Shown: positions 58,833-64,000 of the stretch, in pieces | Layout of the letters: every line of letters starts with the position of its first letter | Position numbering within the stretch: position 1 is the first letter of the stretch | Assembly (NCBI GenBank): GCA_036008465.1 | Contig: DASYNP010000175.1 | Coordinates: 1 to 64,000 of the forward strand | Length of the DNA stretch: 64,000 bases | Direction of reading: 5' to 3' | DNA from: DASPSM01 sp036008465 | Lineage (GTDB): Bacteria > Planctomycetota > Planctomycetia > Planctomycetales > Planctomycetaceae | Notes under the pieces: generated by a model | Databases searched by the model: none | What the model was told of the DNA's origin: nothing | Seen by the model: the letters and a program-made list of their open reading frames with translations, nothing else | Made by a program: the position numbers and the translations under genes

Positions 58833-61800
58833 ATGGAAGCGCTTTTGCACTTGGGACTCGCAAACGCAGCGGCGGCGGCCCTGTTGGCGATTTTCGTAGC
58901 CATTGTGACGCGGTTTTGGCGGAATCCCTATCTCGCGCACGTGCTTTGGGCGATCGTCCTCCTGAGGCTGGTTGCCCCGCCTATGCTCCAAATCTCCTTC
59001 CGCACACCGGAGTGGTTCGCCCGACAGCCGGCTGCAGTTCAGCCACCGACGTTGTCCGCGGTCGTGAAACTCGACCCACCGGAGTCGAGCCCAGCCAAGC
59101 ACGCCGATTCGGCCGCAGCGTCCCGTCCGGCCGACGTCCCAGATGCCGATTTGAGCGGCGATTTGCACGATCCGCCGGCACCTTTGGCCGTCCCGCTCGG
59201 TCGCGTTGACCCGACGACCGAAGCCTCAACGCCTCCGGTCCCGCTGCCATCGTTCGCGAGGCCCCTGCAGTTTTTCGATGTGTTGGCCGGCGTCTGGATC
59301 GCGGGAACGGTTTTCTACGTTGCTATCACCGTGGTGCGTGTGCGGCGTTTTTCCCGCGCGCTCCGACGATCCCAATGCCCAGCCGCGGGCTGGCTCCAAG
59401 ACGAGATCGGCGACATCGCGAAGTCGATTGGGCTGCGGCGGGCTCCACGGCTGACGGTTGTCGATGGAGCCTTGCCGCCGATGGTCTGGTCCGGTTGGCG
59501 GCCGATGCTCTTAGTGCCGCAAAAAATCGTCGACTCGATCGATCCGTCGCAGCGGCGGCTGCTCTTGCTCCACGAGCTGCTGCACATTCGCCGGGGCGAC
59601 CACCTGGTCCGCTGGTTCGCCGTCGCGGTGCTGGCCCTTTATTGGTGGAACCCGTTCGCGTGGTGGGCCGTTCGCCGACTGCAAAATGCAGAAGAGGAGT
59701 GCTGTGACGCCGCCGTGCTCTCTTTCCATCCGCACGATTCCGAAATCTACGGTGAAGCCCTGCTGGCCGTCTCTGAATTCGTCTCGTGTGGCTCGCTCCC
59801 GGCGACTGCTGTCTCAATCGGCGTCGAGCGGAAAAATCACCTCAAGCGGAGAATGACCATGATTCTCAGCGGATCCCGTTGGCGGAAATTAACGCGCGCA
59901 CCTTTGGCGTCCGTGATCGTGTGCGCATTGATTGTCGTTGGAGTCTCATTGAGGATCGCGGCGGCCCAAGTCGAGCCTGCGGCTGACGCCAAATCGACAC
60001 CGGTAGTCGAGCCCCCCAAGCCCCAAACCTCGCCTGAGAAATCGCGCGCGACGGTTGCGACCCCTCGCGTAGCTCCCGACCAATCGGCGCGGCCGACTGC
60101 GAATCGGCATGGGGAGACGGATCGGCTACCAGAACTCCTCGCAGCCAGCCCGCTGAAAGCTGCGCCGGAAGACGACGACGTGCGCAAGCTGCTCAAGGAG
60201 CGCTACAACGTGGCTTTGTTGTCCCTACACAGTACGTTCGGCGCCGCTCTGACCGATTCCTTGCCCCGAAACACCGCCATGCTCGGGATCGCCGCCCGTA
60301 CACTTCTCGAGGCAGAGCTCGCTCTGGCCGCACCGACTGACACGCTTGCCGTTTACGAGCGCTATCTGGAGCTGACAAATTACTTGGATCGCCGGGCCGA
60401 GGGTCTGTTGAAAGCCAAGGTCATTGGTCAGGCCGAGTACGAGGCGGCGCGCGAGCGGCGAATGGACGCCGAGAAGAAGTTGCGCGGCGAGCTAGCCTCC
60501 AGGCAGCACGCGGGCCAAGAGGCGACAAAGACCGGCAGCCCTTGGACCCCGCCGCCCTCGTCAGGAAATCCCGCGGCCTCACCGGCCAAAACGCTCCCAG
60601 CCTGGATGACCGCCCCACCGGTGGGGGGTTCCGGCGATGACGAATTGCAGAAGCTGCTTAATGAGCGCTACAACTCGGCCCTCAAGTCGCTGCAGGCTCA
60701 CGTCGCGAGAATCGAAATCGATCCCAACATCTCCATCATGCCGGTCGTCGCCGCGGCACGCACGCTGCTGGACGCGGAGCTCGCGATCACACCGGCCGCC
60801 GACACCTTCAGCGTCTACCCGCGTTATGCGGAGTTCCTGCGGTATTTTGACGACCGTATCGGCAAACGTTGGGCAGCCAAAACTATCGGAGCCGACGAGT
60901 TCAACGCCGTGCACGAGGCTCGACTGGACGCAGAGATCAAGCTGCGATCGCACCGCGTTTTCAGAGCCCCCCCTGCGTGGGTGACCGCTAAAGCGCTGGA
61001 GTCGGCTCCCGGCGATGACGAACTGCGGAAGCTACTAAAGGAGCGATACAACTCGGCCCTCAAGACTCTGCACGCTCTCCTCGCGCAGATCGAAACCGAT
61101 TCCAACGTCCGCATCACATCGGTGTTAGCGGCGGCACGTACGTTGCGGGACGACGAGTGGGCGATCGCAACGACACGTGCTGAGGCCTTCGGTGTCCGCC
61201 AGCGCTACGTGGAGTTCCTGAGTCATTTAAGCGGCCTCATCTCCAGACCGAGAGCGAACGCCATCGGAGCCGACGAGATCAACGCCTTGGTGGACGCGCA
61301 GAAGGAGGCCGAGCCGATGCGGCGAAATTTTTCTGCGCAGACGTCGCCGGCACGATCGACTCCTTCCGCAACTGAGAGGACAGAGTCGCTTCCAGCAACG
61401 CAGGCCGCAGCAATCGCACCTGAACCGCTACCGGAATTGCTGAAGGCGAAACTCGTCGAGCCGGCGCCCGGCGATCATCCGCTGCAAAAGCTGTTCAAAG
61501 ATCGTTACAACGCTGCCTTGGAGTACCTGCGGCAGAGCTATCAACGGTTTCAAATCCCGCCCGAGACCGTTTCCCTGCGTCATGGCGAACAATTGGCTTT
61601 TCACGCCTCAGCGGCTTCGAACGTTTATGACGCAGCTCGCCGGTTGGTCGATGCTGAGTTGGCGCTCGGCGCGGAGCCAGCGGCCGAGATTGGCGTGCGA
61701 GAACAATATGTCGAGTTCACGCGCATCCTCGAGGCCCGCATCAAGCAGCAGGCCGCCAACGGCCAAATTCCCCATGAATTTGTCGACTCTGCGCATGAGG

Positions 61801-62237
61801 CGCGTCTGGATGCCGAGATCAAGCTAATGCAGGCTCGGTCTGCTGTTCCATCCCGTTCGCAAAATTCGGAAAGTTTTGAGACGCCGATTCGTCGCTTGGC
61901 GCTGCAATCGTTGGAAACGCGAGTGCGAATTGCCGAAGCCGAGGTGGTCGGAGCCCGCGCCGCGGTGGGGCAGAGTGAAGCGGAATTGAAGCGGGCCTTG
62001 GTCAGCGTCAAGTACCGCCAATTGCAGTTCGACCGCCTTCAGACTCTACGGAAGCACAACGCCGTCAGCGAGGGCGGCATGGAGGACGCGACCCGCGCGC
62101 GCGACGAGGCGGCGGCAAGTGTTGACGCGGCCCGATCCTCCATCGAGGCGGCCAAAGCTCAAGTCAGCATCAAAGAAGCTCAGTTGCAGCAGGCGCGGAT
62201 CGACCTCGATAGTGCGAAAGCGGTCGGGGCCAAGTAG
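58833..62237 (+). CDS. M56 (BlaR1-like) membrane metalloprotease sensor with repeat-rich extracytoplasmic region
   Basis: The 1134-residue protein has N-terminal helices (residues about 1-55, 150-175) and an M56 zinc protease motif HELLHIRRGDH at 247-257 followed by a helix pair and the acidic EEECCDAAV ligand region. One further helix near residue 360 leads to four diverged repeats, each starting with KLLKERYN-like sequence (about residues 449, 603, 730 and 883). The C-terminal 110 residues (about 1022-1134) form a heptad coiled coil resembling membrane-fusion proteins. BlaR1 proteins sense ligand outside and cut the BlaI repressor inside. The ligand here is unknown. Confidence 0.85.
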   Translation: MEALLHLGLANAAAAALLAIFVAIVTRFWRNPYLAHVLWAIVLLRLVAPPMLQISFRTPEWFARQPAAVQPPTLSAVVKLDPPESSPAKHADSAAASRPADVPDADLSGDLHDPPAPLAVPLGRVDPTTEASTPPVPLPSFARPLQFFDVLAGVWIAGTVFYVAITVVRVRRFSRALRRSQCPAAGWLQDEIGDIAKSIGLRRAPRLTVVDGALPPMVWSGWRPMLLVPQKIVDSIDPSQRRLLLLHELLHIRRGDHLVRWFAVAVLALYWWNPFAWWAVRRLQNAEEECCDAAVLSFHPHDSEIYGEALLAVSEFVSCGSLPATAVSIGVERKNHLKRRMTMILSGSRWRKLTRAPLASVIVCALIVVGVSLRIAAAQVEPAADAKSTPVVEPPKPQTSPEKSRATVATPRVAPDQSARPTANRHGETDRLPELLAASPLKAAPEDDDVRKLLKERYNVALLSLHSTFGAALTDSLPRNTAMLGIAARTLLEAELALAAPTDTLAVYERYLELTNYLDRRAEGLLKAKVIGQAEYEAARERRMDAEKKLRGELASRQHAGQEATKTGSPWTPPPSSGNPAASPAKTLPAWMTAPPVGGSGDDELQKLLNERYNSALKSLQAHVARIEIDPNISIMPVVAAARTLLDAELAITPAADTFSVYPRYAEFLRYFDDRIGKRWAAKTIGADEFNAVHEARLDAEIKLRSHRVFRAPPAWVTAKALESAPGDDELRKLLKERYNSALKTLHALLAQIETDSNVRITSVLAAARTLRDDEWAIATTRAEAFGVRQRYVEFLSHLSGLISRPRANAIGADEINALVDAQKEAEPMRRNFSAQTSPARSTPSATERTESLPATQAAAIAPEPLPELLKAKLVEPAPGDHPLQKLFKDRYNAALEYLRQSYQRFQIPPETVSLRHGEQLAFHASAASNVYDAARRLVDAELALGAEPAAEIGVREQYVEFTRILEARIKQQAANGQIPHEFVDSAHEARLDAEIKLMQARSAVPSRSQNSESFETPIRRLALQSLETRVRIAEAEVVGARAAVGQSEAELKRALVSVKYRQLQFDRLQTLRKHNAVSEGGMEDATRARDEAAASVDAARSSIEAAKAQVSIKEAQLQQARIDLDSAKAVGAK

Positions 62238-62324
62238 AATGCTGTCCATCTGCCGCTGGATCTGCAAAGCCAGACACGTATCGTCCGGCATTCGGGCGGC
62301 CGCGCAAAGCCGACCGCGATCGAA

Positions 62325-62930
62325 ATGCCCATCCTCAAAGGCGCGCTGCACACCCACACCACTTGTTCGGACGGCCAGCTTGAGCCGGACGAGTTGGTGC
62401 GGGTCTATCGGGACCTTGGCTTCCATTTCGTGGCCATCACCGATCATGACCACCTGGTCCGTCGCGATTATTGGGACCGCTTGCCGCTGGGGGACGCCGA
62501 TTTCCTGGTCTTCAAGGGAATCGAGCTGACCGTTTTCGAGCGGGGCTATGTTCACGTCGGGGAGATTCGGGGCGACACCGAGACCCTGAGGATCTTCAAT
62601 CACCCCTCGATCTACAACATGACGGTCGAGAGAGTGCTCGACGTACTTGGCACGATCGCAAAGCGGCTGCCGATCGATTGCGTCGAAGTCACCCACCACG
62701 GCCGCTACACGCCGCAATTCGACGTTCCCGAAATCGCGTATCCCAAGATTGTTTCGGACGACGCCCATTCGCGCGAAATGTGCGGCCGGGCTTGGATCAC
62801 TGTCGATTGCACGTTGGAGCGAGACGCGATTCTGCGGGAAATTCGCGAAGGCCGTGGGACAAACTGGATCCAGGGAAAGGCATTGGATTCTCCTGTGTCG
62901 CAGCCGGGCAGGCCCGCAGAATCTGCGTAG
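62325..62930 (+). CDS. PHP-domain phosphoesterase-like protein
   Basis: A 201-residue protein with the PHP-domain metal motifs: LHTHTTCSDGQ at the N-terminus, FVAITDHDHL, FKGIELTVFE, IFNHPSIYN, VEVTHHGRYTP and SDDAHS. The domain usually hydrolyses phosphoesters in a trinuclear metal site. Its short length suggests a stand-alone enzyme. No obvious ribosome binding site precedes the ATG. The substrate is unknown. Confidence 0.85.
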   Translation: MPILKGALHTHTTCSDGQLEPDELVRVYRDLGFHFVAITDHDHLVRRDYWDRLPLGDADFLVFKGIELTVFERGYVHVGEIRGDTETLRIFNHPSIYNMTVERVLDVLGTIAKRLPIDCVEVTHHGRYTPQFDVPEIAYPKIVSDDAHSREMCGRAWITVDCTLERDAILREIREGRGTNWIQGKALDSPVSQPGRPAESA

Positions 62931-63054
62931 ACCAGCCGGCCGTTCAGTCACCGGTCCGAACGAAATCGCGTTCGATTGACTGGATCAGGCGTTCTATGTT
63001 CCACTGGACCGGCCACGTCGCCCCACTCACGTTTGCACACAAGCTGAACACCGC

Positions 63055-64000
63055 ATGCCTCCACGCGTCGCGATCTGCGCCGTCGCGCAAACGAAATATG
63101 TCCGCGATCGCTGGCAGGACCGCGTGCAGGGGATGTGCTGGGAGGTGGTCCAACAGGTGGTCCGCGCGACGGGAATCGATCTGGCCGGAGACGACATTGG
63201 GGCGGTCGTCTCCAACTCGGACGACTTCTTCGACTGCCGCACGATCTCCGATAGCGCGATCACTGACGTGGTGGGCGCGCATTTCAAATGCGAGGAAAAA
63301 GTCGCCCAGGACGGCGCGCAGGCCGTCTACTATGGCTATGCAAACGTCGCATCGGGATCGAGCGACGTGGTGCTGGTCGTAGGGCATTCCAAGGAAAGCC
63401 AGGTTGGCGACCGCAATCTGATTACGCACGCGGCCTTTGACCCGTTCTATACGCGGCCGGTGGGACTCGATTATCTGGCGGCCGCGGCCCTGCAAGCGGA
63501 GGCTTTTCTACGGCGCTTCGGCATCACCGACGCAGACCTGGCCCGCCTCGTTTCCCAGCAGCGTGGGAAGGCCGCACGCAATCCGCTCGCCAACGAACGA
63601 AATCCACTCTCGCCTGAAGCGGCCGCCGTCAGCCCGATGCTCGCCGATCCCTTGCGGGAGGCGTACGTCTACCCTTCTTCGGATGGGGCCGTGGCCATGA
63701 TCCTGGCGAGCGAAGACCGCGCGCGACAGCTGACGGACAAGCCGGTTTGGATCACGGGACTGGGCTCATCGATCGACAGTTTTTTCCTGGGCGACCGAGA
63801 TTTGTCCGAATCGGTTAGTCTGCGCCAAGCCGCCGAACGGGCCTATCGGATGGCGAACATTCCCGACGCGTCGGCCGCGTTCGATGTCTGCGAGTTGTCA
63901 GATCCGTATGCGCACCAGCTTCCGCTTTGGGCCTGGCAATTGGGCCTCACCGATGATCCCAAACGCTGGATCGCCGGGGACCTTTCGCGATTCAATCCCT
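63055..64000 (+). CDS. thiolase-like protein (partial, C-terminus beyond the window)
   Basis: The first 315 residues belong to the thiolase superfamily (SCP-x/archaeal-like): VAICAVAQTKYV, AVVSNSDDFFDCRTISDS, YANVASGSSDVVLVVGHSK, LNLITHA-like loop and GLDYLAAAALQAEAFLRRFG. The position of the usual nucleophilic cysteine (CASGxxA) reads AQDGAQA, with Ala84. Such proteins occur as partners of active thiolases or as OB-fold-linked HMG-CoA-type assemblies. The gene was found by direct translation because its stop lies outside the window. Confidence 0.82.
   Translation, partial: MPPRVAICAVAQTKYVRDRWQDRVQGMCWEVVQQVVRATGIDLAGDDIGAVVSNSDDFFDCRTISDSAITDVVGAHFKCEEKVAQDGAQAVYYGYANVASGSSDVVLVVGHSKESQVGDRNLITHAAFDPFYTRPVGLDYLAAAALQAEAFLRRFGITDADLARLVSQQRGKAARNPLANERNPLSPEAAAVSPMLADPLREAYVYPSSDGAVAMILASEDRARQLTDKPVWITGLGSSIDSFFLGDRDLSESVSLRQAAERAYRMANIPDASAAFDVCELSDPYAHQLPLWAWQLGLTDDPKRWIAGDLSRFNP

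Noticed and set aside
1..64000. tRNA, rRNA, transposase or integrase genes
   Set aside because: None was recognised on reading both strands; a tRNA or RNA search tool could still find a missed short RNA gene.

Overview
The window looks like chromosomal DNA of a planctomycete, most likely Pirellulales-like. This is inferred from gene content: DUF1080, DUF1571, PQQ-propeller and BlaI/M56 proteins, a HemQ-type heme enzyme, a TTG/GTG-rich start repertoire and a high GC content. No rRNA, tRNA, CRISPR array, transposase or integrase was recognised. Both window ends cut genes: rpsO at the left, a thiolase-like gene at the right.

Layout. 1-5.7 kb, minus strand: partial rpsO, a degraded asnB tail, a HEPN-domain gene, intact asnB and a PaaK-like adenylate-forming ligase. 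6.1-8.8 kb: a protein of unknown function coupled by a 4-base overlap to an SNF2 helicase. 9.1-11.4 kb: a PAP2 phosphatase and a MarR/quinone-oxidoreductase pair around a perfect operator palindrome. 11.4-16.1 kb: the phosphate uptake operon pstS-pstC-pstA-pstB-phoU, behind map. 17.2-20.2 kb: two SpoU/TrmH rRNA methyltransferases around an ARPP-1 protein. 20.6-24.4 kb: an AAA+ ATPase, a UbiB-family kinase and an orphan Flp pilin. 24.5-36.6 kb: folK, a split AtuA system with an enoyl-CoA hydratase, small membrane proteins, a large Ycf48-like secreted protein, a divergent RNase HII, nitronate monooxygenase, hemQ and an SDR.

36.7-44.9 kb is a stress and genome-maintenance island: DUF1571 protein, DUF3175 protein, Ku, small glycine-rich membrane proteins, a YciF ferritin-like protein, DUF1328, UdgX uracil-DNA glycosylase and RecQ. 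45-48.6 kb: lactonase, nucleoside hydrolase and trpD. 48.8-52.4 kb: a partial complex I cluster (nuoI, DUF2203, nuoA, nuoC, nuoD) with no nuoB. 52.6-58.3 kb: secreted redoxin, two DUF1080 proteins, a PQQ propeller and a DUF4432 mutarotase-like protein. 58.3-62.2 kb: a BlaI repressor with its operators and an unusual 1134-residue M56/BlaR1-like sensor. 62.3-64 kb: a PHP protein and the truncated thiolase-like gene.

The most unusual items are the repeat-bearing M56 sensor with its paired operators, the RNase HII homologue whose substrate-reading GRG motif is GYG, the HEPN gene lying between two different asnB 3' ends, and the thiolase-like protein without the usual cysteine. All assignments rest on reading the sequence by eye. 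No database search was run.
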